From Paenibacillus sp. GSMTC-2017 (GTDB lineage Bacteria > Bacillota > Bacilli > Paenibacillales > Paenibacillaceae), in the NCBI RefSeq assembly GCF_016019935.1, contig NZ_JAECMT010000004.1:833-64832 (forward strand): a stretch of 64,000 nt of DNA, read 5' to 3'. Of the stretch, positions 45,450 through 54,195 are shown piece by piece. The stretch's first letter is position 1, and every line of letters starts with the position of its first letter. The position numbers and the translations under genes were made by a program. The notes beneath the pieces are model-generated. The model ran no database searches. It saw nothing but the letters and a program-made list of their open reading frames with translations, and had not been told where the DNA came from.

Positions 45450-46092
45450 CCTCTAGTTCGCGGATATCATCATTGCTTCCTATAATAAGTAGGATATCAC
45501 CAGTATGAATGACATCATCTGCTTTAGGTGAAATATTGATATCTTGGCCAGTCTTGATTGCCATAATCGTACAGCCGTATCTGGCTCTAATATTAAGGTT
45601 CTTCAAACTAAGTCCATTCATAGCAGGTGGAGCTAAAATCTCTGACAAATTGTAGTCAGGTGACAATTCGATATAGTCAATGAGGTTATCAGAGCTAAGC
45701 TGATTACCGAGCCTAATACCCATATCACGTTCAGGGTAAATGACGGTATCTGCTCCGATCTTCTCTAGCACTTTGCCATGCATTTCGTTACGAGCTTTTG
45801 CTGTAACTTTAGGAACCTTCAATTCTTTTAATAGAAGAGTTGTAAGAATGCTAGCTTGTAAATCTTCACCGATAGCTACAATTGCATGTGTGAAGTTGCC
45901 TGCACCAAGCTCTCGGAGCACTTGCTCATCCGTACAATCAGCTTGAAGGGTATGCGTTGCGATAGAGGACATTTCTTGTACTAATTGTTCGCTTTTATCA
46001 ACGGCCAGCACTTCGTGACCGTTCTCAATTAATGTTCGTGTTAAACTAGAGCCAAATCGCCCTAGACCGATGACGATAAACTGTTTTTTCAT
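45430..46092 (-). CDS. ktrA: KtrA regulatory subunit
   Basis: 220-aa RCK protein. RCK_N has FIVIGLGRFGSSLTRTL (nucleotide loop), VLAVDKSEQLVQ and TLQADCTDEQVL; the RCK_C domain (about 135-220) is where c-di-AMP binds in homologues. It gates KtrB in response to ATP/ADP. ATG 46092 (MKKQFIVIG) was chosen over an upstream in-frame codon on homology, with AGGATG upstream. No c-di-AMP riboswitch was seen upstream. Confidence 0.93.
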   Translation of the reverse strand: MKKQFIVIGLGRFGSSLTRTLIENGHEVLAVDKSEQLVQEMSSIATHTLQADCTDEQVLRELGAGNFTHAIVAIGEDLQASILTTLLLKELKVPKVTAKARNEMHGKVLEKIGADTVIYPERDMGIRLGNQLSSDNLIDYIELSPDYNLSEILAPPAMNGLSLKNLNIRARYGCTIMAIKTGQDINISPKADDVIHTGDILLIIGSNDDIRELEDDYERN

Positions 46093-46176
46093 AGGATCAC
46101 ATCCTGATAAGAGTAGGGATAAATACACGTAATAATAGTAATTGCTTTGATGTGTTACATGATAGGAGACTATACG

Positions 46177-46440
46177 TTATTTGTCAAAGAATATCTGCTC
46201 TTGTTCGATATTTTTATGAATGATTTTCACATATTCACGAGGTAAAAATGGTGAGTACTGCTCGATACTCCTATTCATATGGTATGACTCGGTCTTTTTC
46301 ATACGAAATGAGCTATCTGTAACAGGAGGCCACATAAAGTAGGTAAGCCGTTTTTGCTGCATTTCAGTATGGAGCATGAGTCCAAGACCGACTATAAAGA
46401 GGAAAATAAATATACTAATTGCGATCTTTGTTCGCAGCAT
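46177..46440 (-). CDS. small single-pass membrane protein
   Basis: 87-aa protein with one N-terminal helix (about 6-24, TKIAISIFIFLFIVGLGLML) and a hydrophilic C-terminal part with many aromatic and charged residues. I do not recognise the family. AAGGAG lies 9 nt upstream of its ATG, so it is probably translated. It lies upstream of ktrA in the same direction and divergent from the Mrp operon. Confidence 0.65.
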   Translation of the reverse strand: MLRTKIAISIFIFLFIVGLGLMLHTEMQQKRLTYFMWPPVTDSSFRMKKTESYHMNRSIEQYSPFLPREYVKIIHKNIEQEQIFFDK

Positions 46441-46513
46441 GAGAAATCACTCCTTTGTTAAAGAGTAATCCCCTTTCGAGCGTCATTTCATTCTTGCGAA
46501 CGCCTGATTTATT

Positions 46514-46542
46514 TTGACAATTCACCTGTTGAACGATATAAT
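46514..46542 (+). promoter_or_regulatory. Mrp operon promoter
   Basis: TTGACA (46514-46519), exactly 17 nt, TATAAT (46537-46542): a full-consensus sigma-A promoter, about 190 nt upstream of mrpA. Confidence 0.88.
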
Positions 46543-46585
46543 TGACTAGATTTTAACGCTAATATCATATTAATCTTTATCGGAG

Positions 46586-46611
46586 GAGCCTGCCAACAGC
46601 GGGCTCTTTTT
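46586..46611 (+). terminator. leader terminator upstream of mrpA
   Basis: GAGCCTGC (46586-46593), CAACA loop, GCGGGCTC (46599-46606), then five T. It lies about 40 nt after the predicted transcription start and 125 nt before mrpA, so it would stop most transcripts unless relieved. Confidence 0.85.
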
Positions 46612-46735
46612 GCGTTTTTTTGGGCTTTCGAAGTAAAAAGTTGTAAACGGTCTCTTTTTTTCTCGATGCTTGTATCGCTTATATTTGGGAAATACTGTTG
46701 TTGAAATATGGATTACGTTATAGGAGGTAGCATCT

Positions 46736-49612
46736 GTGTCTTTGCTTCATCTCGTCATTATTTTACCTTTTTTATTCGCTATTGGAGTGCCGTTACTGCA
46801 TAAGCTTATGCCACGGGTTCATACGGGTTGGTTTATTTTGCCTGCACCTGTAGTTGTATTCGCCTATATGCTTAGTTTAATTCCAACGATTAAAGAAGAA
46901 GGAGGATTGTATGCCTCAATTCCTTGGATACCATCGCTTGGTATAAATGTTCAAGTTTACGCTGATGGGCTTGGGCTACTCTTTTCACTCTTAATATCGG
47001 GAATCGGGTCGCTTGTTATTCTGTATTCAATCTTTTACCTCGATAAGACGAAGGAAAAGCTACAACATTTCTACGTTTATCTGATGTTATTTATGGGTGC
47101 TATGCTAGGGCTTGTACTATCCGATAATGTAATGGTGCTATACGGCTTCTGGGAACTTACGAGTATTTCTTCGTTCTTGCTTATTGCGTTTTGGCATGAG
47201 AGGGAGAAGTCCAGATACGGGGCGTTAAAATCATTAGTTATTACGGTTAGTGGTGGACTCGCGATGTTTGCAGGTTTCGCTATGCTATATGTCATTTCAG
47301 GTACATTCAGCATTAGAGAGATGATTAGCGAAGGTGCTGCAATTGCTCAGCACGGCTTGTTCATTCCTGCGATGGTACTAGTTCTTTTAGGTGCTTTTAC
47401 GAAATCTGCTCAATTCCCATTCCATATTTGGTTGCCGGATGCGATGGAGGCTCCAACACCTGTAAGTGCGTATCTTCATTCCGCAACGATGGTAAAGGCG
47501 GGAATCTATTTGGTTGCGCGTATGAGCCCGATCTTTGCAGGAGAAGCGCTCTGGTTATGGCTTGTATCAGGAATAGGATTGTTGACTCTGATCTACGGTT
47601 CGTATCGTGCGATGAAACAGCTCGATCTAAAAGCTATGCTCGCATTTTCTACGATAAGCCAACTTGGTCTTATTATGAGTTTGTTCGGACTCGGTTCCGC
47701 TGCCTCTCTATATGTAGGAACAGATCAAGCAGACTTTTATAGTAAAGCGACTTTGGCGGCTATCTTTCATCTGATTAACCATGCGATATTCAAAGGTGCG
47801 TTGTTTATGGTTGTCGGTATCGTCGATCATGAGACAGGTACACGTGATATAAGGAAACTCGGCGGCTTAATGGCTGTTATGCCGATTACGTTTACAATCG
47901 CAGTTATCGGTTCGTTCTCGATGGCGGGTATTCCGCCGTTTAACGGCTTCCTCAGTAAAGAGATGTTCTTTACTGCGGTACTCAACATTACAGAGATGAA
48001 TGTGTTTAGTATGGACACTTGGGGTCCGTTGTTCCCAATAGTGGCTTGGATTGCAAGCATATTTACTTTCGTATACAGCATGTTGCTTGTGTTCCGGACA
48101 TTTGGCGGCAAGCCCCAATTCGAGAAGTTAGCCAAAAAACCACATGAAGCACCAATGGGTATGTTGCTTTCTCCAATTGTATTAGCTTCCTTAGCGGTCG
48201 TATTTGGGCTATTCCCAAATATTCTTTCGTATTCGCTTATCGAACCTGCGATGGCGGCTGTTCATCCGAATTTATTAGGTCCGGGCGAGCAATTCCTTGT
48301 TCACATAGAAATGTGGCATGGATGGAAGATGGAAATATTCATGACGATAGGTGTTGTATTAATCGGTATCACTCTGTTCCTTGTGCACCGTAAAGTAGCT
48401 TTATTACATTCGCCGTTGTTTAGTAGTGTGTCGCTTAATAAAAGCTATGACGTTGGCTTAAAGTTAATGGATCGAGGGTCTAAATCGCTCACTGGGCGCT
48501 ATATGACGGGATCGATTCGTCACTATTTGATCTATATCTTTGTTTTCCTAGTCGTAGCAATTAGTGTGACGATGTTCACTCAAGGTGGATTCTATCTGGA
48601 CACGACTGGTTTTGCAGACACTTCATTTTATGAGGGTATCCTTATTATTGCATTGATTTTGTCTGCTATTGCTGTACCGTTCGCCAATTCACGATTGATG
48701 GCGATCATCTTGACGGGTGTATCGGGATATATGGTTACATTGTTTTTCGTCATCTTCCGTGCGCCTGATCTTGCCCTTACTCAGATGATTGTGGAGACAG
48801 TTTCTGTGGCGTTGTTCCTACTCTGTTTCTACCACCTACCTAAGTTGAAGAAAGAAATAGTAGCTTTGCGCTTTAAGCTAGGAAATTTGATCATCGCGCT
48901 AAGTGTAGGTACGGTCATGACGTTAATCGCATTAAGTGCGAGCAGCAGCCGTTCCTTTGAATCTATTTCTCATTATTTCCTGGAAAATAGTTATAAGCTA
49001 GCGGGCGGTAAAAACGTCGTTAATGTCATCCTTGTTGACTTCCGTGGCTTCGATACGATGCTGGAAATCGTAGTTCTCGGTGTCGCATCTTTCGGTATTT
49101 ATGCTCTTATTAGAGTGAAGCTGAAGGGCGACGAAGTGGAGGGTGCATTGACGCCTAGAGCAACAGAGATTGTGGATTCGATTTATGGCTCAAAGAGCAA
49201 TGACGTTATTTTGCAAACGGTAGCTAAGATCGCCATTGTTATTATATTGTGTTTCTCGCTCTACCTGTTATACATGGGGCATCATAACCCTGGCGGCGGC
49301 TTTATTGGCGCATTGATGGCTTCATCAGCGCTTCTGCTAATGGCAATGTCATTCGGTATGGAGTCAGTGCACCGTCTTATTCCGATTAACTTTAGAGCGT
49401 TGACGGCAGTTGGGATAGCTATAGCCTTACTGACTGGTATGGGCTCATTCGTATTCGATGCGCCGTTCTTAAGCCATGCGTTCGACTATTTCCAAATACC
49501 ATTGCTTGGCGAGCTGGAGCTTGCGACAGCGACCTTGTTTGACCTTGGCGTTTATTTAACGGTCATCGGTGTAACGATGACGATTATCTTTACGATTGGG
49601 AGGGATCAATAG
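46736..49612 (+). CDS. mrpA: Na+/H+ antiporter MrpA-MrpB fusion
   Basis: 958-aa multi-pass membrane protein. It combines the MrpA part (NuoL-like, WLPDAMEAPTPVSAYLHSATMVKAGIYLVAR; lysines and histidines of the proton path) and, after about residue 810, an MrpB domain (LYMGHHNPGGGFIGALMASSALLLMAMSFGME). A separate mrpB is missing from the operon, so the subunits are fused, as in some proteobacterial Pha/Mrp systems. The complex exchanges external protons for cytoplasmic Na+. GTG start with TAGGAGG upstream. Confidence 0.95.
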   Translation: MSLLHLVIILPFLFAIGVPLLHKLMPRVHTGWFILPAPVVVFAYMLSLIPTIKEEGGLYASIPWIPSLGINVQVYADGLGLLFSLLISGIGSLVILYSIFYLDKTKEKLQHFYVYLMLFMGAMLGLVLSDNVMVLYGFWELTSISSFLLIAFWHEREKSRYGALKSLVITVSGGLAMFAGFAMLYVISGTFSIREMISEGAAIAQHGLFIPAMVLVLLGAFTKSAQFPFHIWLPDAMEAPTPVSAYLHSATMVKAGIYLVARMSPIFAGEALWLWLVSGIGLLTLIYGSYRAMKQLDLKAMLAFSTISQLGLIMSLFGLGSAASLYVGTDQADFYSKATLAAIFHLINHAIFKGALFMVVGIVDHETGTRDIRKLGGLMAVMPITFTIAVIGSFSMAGIPPFNGFLSKEMFFTAVLNITEMNVFSMDTWGPLFPIVAWIASIFTFVYSMLLVFRTFGGKPQFEKLAKKPHEAPMGMLLSPIVLASLAVVFGLFPNILSYSLIEPAMAAVHPNLLGPGEQFLVHIEMWHGWKMEIFMTIGVVLIGITLFLVHRKVALLHSPLFSSVSLNKSYDVGLKLMDRGSKSLTGRYMTGSIRHYLIYIFVFLVVAISVTMFTQGGFYLDTTGFADTSFYEGILIIALILSAIAVPFANSRLMAIILTGVSGYMVTLFFVIFRAPDLALTQMIVETVSVALFLLCFYHLPKLKKEIVALRFKLGNLIIALSVGTVMTLIALSASSSRSFESISHYFLENSYKLAGGKNVVNVILVDFRGFDTMLEIVVLGVASFGIYALIRVKLKGDEVEGALTPRATEIVDSIYGSKSNDVILQTVAKIAIVIILCFSLYLLYMGHHNPGGGFIGALMASSALLLMAMSFGMESVHRLIPINFRALTAVGIAIALLTGMGSFVFDAPFLSHAFDYFQIPLLGELELATATLFDLGVYLTVIGVTMTIIFTIGRDQ

Positions 49613-49613
49613 A

Positions 49614-49952
49614 ATGGAACTCTATATGTCCTTAGCGATCGGCGTATTGTTTACGGTAGGGGTATACCTCATCTTATCGAAGAGCTTGCTCCGTATTATT
49701 TTGGGAACATCATTCCTGACTCATGGAGTGCACTTATTGCTACTAACGATGTCGCGGCTTAAGACGGGTGCAGCACCTTTACTGGGGGAGAAGGCAGAAT
49801 CTTACGTTGATCCGTTGCCTCAAGCACTAATCTTGACCTCAATCGTTATTAGCTTTGGAGTAACTTCCTTCTTCTTCGTTCTTGCTTATAAGGCTTATCA
49901 AAAGCTTGGAACGGACGATATGGAGCAGTTAAGGGGGAAAGAAGATGAATAA
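49614..49952 (+). CDS. mrpC: antiporter subunit MrpC
   Basis: 112-aa NuoK-like subunit with three membrane helices: LYMSLAIGVLFTVGVYLILSKSLLRIILGTSFLTHGVHLLLLTM and DPLPQALILTSIVISFGVTSFFFVLAYKAY are conserved. The start was set at ATG 49614 (GGGAGG upstream, just after the mrpA stop); a codon at 49596 would overlap mrpA. It overlaps mrpD by 8 nt. Confidence 0.94.
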   Translation: MELYMSLAIGVLFTVGVYLILSKSLLRIILGTSFLTHGVHLLLLTMSRLKTGAAPLLGEKAESYVDPLPQALILTSIVISFGVTSFFFVLAYKAYQKLGTDDMEQLRGKEDE

Positions 49953-51471
49953 TTTACTCGTTTTGCCGCTTCTAATCCCTTTGTGTACGGCTGTTCTGCT
50001 CGTATTTCTAAAAGAACGCATTATCATCCAGAGATGGATTAGTGCGATTAGTAGTCTATTGAATGTGGCAGTTGCCGGATTGATCTTGTATCAAGTGAAA
50101 ACAGATGGTATCCAAACGTTGTATATGAGTGGCTGGGTGCCGCCGTATGGCATTGTGTTTGTAGCGGATATGCTTGCTGCGGTGCTTGTTCTGACGACGG
50201 CTATTATTGGATCGTTTTGTTTGTTTTATTCTTTCAGAAGTATCGATACTGAACGGGAGCGCCATTATTATTACCCGCTATTTCAATTTCTGCTTGTCGG
50301 AGTAAGTGGTTCGTTCTTGACTGGCGATATATTCAACCTGTTCGTCTGTTTCGAAGTCATGCTCATTTCTTCTTATGCACTGATCGTGCTTGGGGGTACG
50401 AGACTACAGCTTCGGGAATCGCTTAAATATATTCTCATTAACATCTTATCGTCCGCGCTATTTGTAGCAGCAGTTGCTTATCTTTATGGCGTGACTGGGG
50501 CGTTAAATATGGCAGATCTAGCTGTAAAGGTTGCGGAAGCGGGACAAGGGGGCGTACTTAACGTTATCGCCATGTTGTTTATGATCGTATTTGCGCTTAA
50601 AGCCGGACTATTTCTATTTTTCTGGTTGCCAGGTTCTTATAGTGCACCTCCAACAGCGATTACAGCAATATTTGGAGCGCTTTTAACAAAGGTAGGGCTT
50701 TATGCGTTATTGCGTACATTTACACTTATTTTCTATCACGATCAGCATATAACTCATAGCTGGATTGGCTGGATGGCAGGAGCAACGATGGTACTAGGTG
50801 CAATCGGCGCTTTAGCTTATAAGGATATTCCACGGATTCTGAACTACAATGTCATTATTAGTGTAGGATTTATTGCTTTCGGACTAGCGGCTGCAAATAA
50901 AGATGCTTTCGATGGGGCAGTTTTCTATCTATTGCATGACATGGTTGCTAAGGCATTACTCTTTATACTCGGAGGCATCATTATCGCTAAGGCGGGTTCG
51001 AACAAACTGGAGGATATGGGCGGTTTGATTAAGCGATATCCGTATCTTGGCTGGATGTTCTTCGTTACAGCGTTAGCCATTGCCGGTATTCCGCCGCTAA
51101 GTGGCTTTGCAGGCAAACTAATGATCATAAGGGGCGGCATTGCAGCTGAAAAATATGTATTGGTGGCTATATCGTTAGCTTCAAGCTTTATCGTGCTATA
51201 TTCTTTGATTCGTATTTTTATGGCGGCATTTTTTGGCGAAGAGCGGAGTGTACAGAATCATAGTGGTGAAGGAGGAAAACTTCCTCAAGCTGAAGATCAA
51301 GTTAAAGTTCGGCAAGCAGGAATTACGGGACTACTTCTACCGGGAGCGGGATTGCTAGCTATTGTCATCTTTATGGGTATAGGAGCGGAGTGGATCTACT
51401 CCTTCGTTCAAGTTGCCGGAAACACGCTCTTTGATCCCACCATCTATATCGATGCTGTACTAAAGGAGTAG
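49945..51471 (+). CDS. mrpD: antiporter subunit MrpD
   Basis: 508-aa NuoM/N-like proton-pumping subunit with about 14 helices. Conserved features include NLFVCFEVMLISSYALIVLGG, LFFWLPGSYSAPPTAITAIFGALLTKVGLYALLR (with pore lysine) and DMVAKALLFILGGIIIAKAG. Length is normal. ATG overlaps mrpC; five nt separate it from mrpE. Confidence 0.95.
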   Translation: MNNLLVLPLLIPLCTAVLLVFLKERIIIQRWISAISSLLNVAVAGLILYQVKTDGIQTLYMSGWVPPYGIVFVADMLAAVLVLTTAIIGSFCLFYSFRSIDTERERHYYYPLFQFLLVGVSGSFLTGDIFNLFVCFEVMLISSYALIVLGGTRLQLRESLKYILINILSSALFVAAVAYLYGVTGALNMADLAVKVAEAGQGGVLNVIAMLFMIVFALKAGLFLFFWLPGSYSAPPTAITAIFGALLTKVGLYALLRTFTLIFYHDQHITHSWIGWMAGATMVLGAIGALAYKDIPRILNYNVIISVGFIAFGLAAANKDAFDGAVFYLLHDMVAKALLFILGGIIIAKAGSNKLEDMGGLIKRYPYLGWMFFVTALAIAGIPPLSGFAGKLMIIRGGIAAEKYVLVAISLASSFIVLYSLIRIFMAAFFGEERSVQNHSGEGGKLPQAEDQVKVRQAGITGLLLPGAGLLAIVIFMGIGAEWIYSFVQVAGNTLFDPTIYIDAVLKE

Positions 51472-51476
51472 ATGAG

Positions 51477-51815
51477 ATGACTTATATCAAAAAAATTTGG
51501 CCGATTATAAAGCTGTTTGTCTTATTTAATAAGGAGCTTTTTCTATCGAGCTACGCCGTAATTGTTCAAATTATTAAACCGAAGCTTTCGATTCGTCCTG
51601 GTATCTTCGCAATGAAGACAGAGCTTAAGACCAATTGGGAAATCACGCTACTATCGTGTCTCATCTGCCTTACGCCAGGCACACTAACGCTGGATGTATC
51701 CAGCGATGGAGAAACGTTGTATATTCACGCGATGGATATTGAAGATGCTGAACTACTTGCTAGTCAGATTAAAGGATCGTTCGAAAGAGCCATTATGGAG
51801 GTGACGAGAGCATAA
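51477..51815 (+). CDS. mrpE: antiporter subunit MrpE, short form
   Basis: 112-aa protein matching the C-terminal part of MrpE: IKLFVLFNKELFLSSYAVIVQIIKPKLSIRPGIFAMKTELKTNWEITLLSCLICLTPGTLTLDVSSDGETLYIHAMDI-type sequence. Typical MrpE is about 160 aa with two to three N-terminal helices; here roughly the first 45 residues, the first two helices, are missing and the mrpD stop lies just upstream. The operon is otherwise intact, so it is either a functional short variant or an N-terminal deletion. Confidence 0.88.
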   Translation: MTYIKKIWPIIKLFVLFNKELFLSSYAVIVQIIKPKLSIRPGIFAMKTELKTNWEITLLSCLICLTPGTLTLDVSSDGETLYIHAMDIEDAELLASQIKGSFERAIMEVTRA

Positions 51816-52105
51816 TGTCAGCACTATTAGTTGCCTCATTAGTAATATTGTCACTTTCGATGCTTGGCTGTATGTTCCGGCTCCTTATCGGTCCATCGAT
51901 TCCTGACCGGATCGCTGCACTCGATACGATTGGTGTTTTGCTCCTTGCGATCATTGCGATTATCGGAATGTTGCTTCGCACGCAAGCCTTTTTTGACATC
52001 ATATTATTGATCGGCATATTAACTTTTATCGGAACGACGGCATTCGCACGATATATTGAAAGAGGTGTAGTCCTTGAAACCGGAGATGATAAGCGTGATC
52101 ATTGA
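51815..52105 (+). CDS. mrpF: antiporter subunit MrpF
   Basis: 96-aa, three-helix subunit. The conserved GPSIPDRIAALDTIGVLLLAIIAIIGMLL and FFDIILLIGILTFIGTTAFARYIERG are clear. Its ATG shares one base with the mrpE stop, and its 3' end overlaps mrpG by 32 nt. Confidence 0.93.
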   Translation: MSALLVASLVILSLSMLGCMFRLLIGPSIPDRIAALDTIGVLLLAIIAIIGMLLRTQAFFDIILLIGILTFIGTTAFARYIERGVVLETGDDKRDH

Positions 52106-52463
52106 ATTGACGCTTGGGGTCATTGTACTGTTAGGATCACTCATATGCGCACTTAGCGTTTTCGGTCTTATACGACTGCCTGACTTCTATTTGAGATCCC
52201 ATGCCGCAACAAAAAGTGCGACGTTAGGTGTTTTATTCATATTGTTCGGCGCTTTCCTCTATTTCTGGATATACGAAGATCATTTCAGCATTAAGTTGCT
52301 TCTCGGAATCCTATTCGTCTTTATTACGGCACCGGTTGCAGGACATTTGAACGGAAGGGCTGCTTATCGATCGGGTGTATCGTTATGGAAGGGTAGCGTT
52401 CGTGACGATTGGAAGGAAGCGCTGAAACGCGAGCGGGGAGAGCACAAAAAGACGAAAAATTAA
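52074..52463 (+). CDS. mrpG: antiporter subunit MrpG
   Basis: 129-aa, three-helix subunit. LGSLICALSVFGLIRLPDFYLRSHAATKSATLGV is the family signature, followed by FVFITAPVAGHLNGRAAYRSGV. The start is TTG 52074, with GAGGTG 7 nt upstream inside mrpF. Last gene of the operon. Confidence 0.93.
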   Translation: MKPEMISVIIELTLGVIVLLGSLICALSVFGLIRLPDFYLRSHAATKSATLGVLFILFGAFLYFWIYEDHFSIKLLLGILFVFITAPVAGHLNGRAAYRSGVSLWKGSVRDDWKEALKRERGEHKKTKN

Positions 52464-52487
52464 CATTCACGTCACATAAAAACAAAT

Positions 52488-52535
52488 AAACGAACCGATT
52501 GGAGCTAAGCGCTCGATCGGTTCGTTTTATTTTGC
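52488..52535 (+). terminator. Mrp operon terminator
   Basis: AAACGAACCGAT (52488-52499), inner GAGC/GCTC, ATCGGTTCGTTT (52516-52527), then TATTTTG. Confidence 0.92.
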
Positions 52536-52569
52536 CCAAAATGGTGTATATCGTAGTGTGGTTTCATCA

Positions 52570-52923
52570 TTAAAAGTTGCGGGCTTGTCCCTCAACCCAA
52601 TCACCGATAATAGGCAGCTTAAATCGTTTGCCCTGCAAGGCGAGAAGCATAAGTGCGATCCAAAGAATAAAGGCAAGTGGTGTAATGACAAGTGAGACTA
52701 ACAAGCCGATTACGGGAATGATTCCGAGTACTAAGCTCACTACAATAATTAATGCAAATACGACTATGGATTGCATCGCATGAAATTTAACGAAGCTGCT
52801 CTTTTTCTCAATAACCAAAAAAATGATGCCAGTAATGAAACCTAACAAGTAACAAAGAAGACCAGCAACTTTTGGGTCTAGACCAGTTGAAGATGGATCG
52901 GGATTGACGTGTATAGGCTGCAT
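52570..52923 (-). CDS. DUF4870 membrane protein
   Basis: 117-aa protein with three membrane helices and the DUF4870 pattern: GLDPKVAGLLCYLLGFITGIIFLVIEKKSSFVKFHAMQS (conserved FHAxQS), then VIGLLVSLVITPLAFILWIALMLLALQGKRFKLPIIGDW. Unknown function, Tic20-like fold suggested for the family. It is encoded opposite to the Mrp operon. Confidence 0.85.
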   Translation of the reverse strand: MQPIHVNPDPSSTGLDPKVAGLLCYLLGFITGIIFLVIEKKSSFVKFHAMQSIVVFALIIVVSLVLGIIPVIGLLVSLVITPLAFILWIALMLLALQGKRFKLPIIGDWVEGQARNF

Positions 52924-53044
52924 AAGAGGAGTATCATCCTTTCTTCGTTTGTTTTTTTCATAGAGTGTATGCTTTCAAAAAAGGAAATATTCCAATTATT
53001 TTGACGAAATTCCCACATTTGGAACTAACATTTTGTCATATTGC

Positions 53045-53071
53045 TGTAACCAGTTGGATGTATAATTCGTC
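53045..53071 (+). promoter_or_regulatory. possible ECF (sigma-X type) promoter of the LCP gene
   Basis: TGTAAC (53045-53050), 17-nt spacer, CGTC (53068-53071), as in the TGTAAC-N17-CGWC sites of B. subtilis sigma-X, which controls lytR there. An overlapping TATAAT (53061-53066) may serve sigma-A. About 58 nt upstream of the start. Confidence 0.5.
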
Positions 53072-53128
53072 TAGAATGGAGGAAGCGTCGAAGAAAGAGT
53101 TTCAAAGAATGATATAGGAGGAACAAGA

Positions 53129-54187
53129 ATGAAGAAAAAATATAAACGATTATATATAATAAGCGCAGCGTTGTTAGTTATTTTTACAGCAGTATATTTC
53201 AATAGAAATGCACTTGCGATGACGGGATTCGATTGGTTTCTACAAGATGGATTTGAAAAGAAGTTAGAAACGAGCTATAAGCCTGCGGAAGGTCGCGATC
53301 CGAAACATGTAGGTGTCGATTTGACGAAAGAGCAACCTTTCTCCATGTTGCTAATGGGTATAGACCAACGTAAAAATGAGGTTGGTAGATCAGATACGAT
53401 GATTTATACAGTAGTTAGACCTAGCGACGGCAATATGTTGCTTGTTTCTATTCCACGGGACTTATATGTAGATATTGCAGGGCGTAAACATAAAGATAAA
53501 ATCAACCATTCATACGCTTTCGGCAGAGCAGCTATGACGATGGATACGGTAGAGCAGCTATTTGATGCTCCTGTTAATTATTATGCAACGATTAACTTCG
53601 AAGGTTTCCGAGATGTAATCGATGCAATGGGTGGAATAGCGCTGCCGATTAAAGAAGATATGGTGAATGATAACTATAATCACGAAAAGTTTGTTATAAA
53701 AGGCGGTCAAAGTCTATACAATGGTAAAGACGCGCTTAATTTCGTCAGATACCGTGAAGATGCAGGCGGAGATATGAATCGAACAGAGCGACATCAGCAG
53801 TTCATTTCTGCTATGATAGATAAAGCGACAGGTATGAAGCAATGGACGAAGATTCCTCAAATGATCGAAATTATGGGGGAAAACTTCACTACAGATATGC
53901 GACCAGGCAAGATGATTGATCTTGCTCAAGGTATGTTGCAAACGAAAGAGCGCAAAATGTACAGCCATACACTAGATGGCAGAGGTGAACGCTTCGATAA
54001 CGGGTTATGGTATTACCTAGCTGATGAGAAGGATTTGAAAAACGTTCAAGATATGATTGACAATTGGTTGGATGCGGAAACACCGACGGCAAGTCTCATT
54101 ATGCCTCCAAAATATGCGGAGGAGAAGGGGAAAGAAACGAAATCTCTCTCTGTTGGGACTTCATCGCTCGAGAATAGAACGGAGTGA
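53129..54187 (+). CDS. LytR-CpsA-Psr (LCP) family protein
   Basis: 352-aa membrane-anchored enzyme that transfers undecaprenyl-linked glycopolymers (e.g. teichoic acid) to the cell wall. One N-terminal helix (about 8-25) then the LCP domain: FSMLLMGIDQRKNEVGRSDTMIYTVV, LLVSIPRDLYVDIAGRKHKDKINHSYAFG and ALNFVRYREDAGGDMNRTERHQQFISAM carry the conserved arginine and aspartate pattern. AGGAGG lies upstream of ATG. It overlaps the possible upstream extension of darB and probably shares its transcript. Confidence 0.92.
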   Translation: MKKKYKRLYIISAALLVIFTAVYFNRNALAMTGFDWFLQDGFEKKLETSYKPAEGRDPKHVGVDLTKEQPFSMLLMGIDQRKNEVGRSDTMIYTVVRPSDGNMLLVSIPRDLYVDIAGRKHKDKINHSYAFGRAAMTMDTVEQLFDAPVNYYATINFEGFRDVIDAMGGIALPIKEDMVNDNYNHEKFVIKGGQSLYNGKDALNFVRYREDAGGDMNRTERHQQFISAMIDKATGMKQWTKIPQMIEIMGENFTTDMRPGKMIDLAQGMLQTKERKMYSHTLDGRGERFDNGLWYYLADEKDLKNVQDMIDNWLDAETPTASLIMPPKYAEEKGKETKSLSVGTSSLENRTE

Positions 54188-54195
54188 ATGAAAGC

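Noticed and set aside
46093..46176. c-di-AMP (ydaO-type) riboswitch upstream of ktrA
   Set aside because: The gap is too short and shows none of the conserved motif; no terminator follows.
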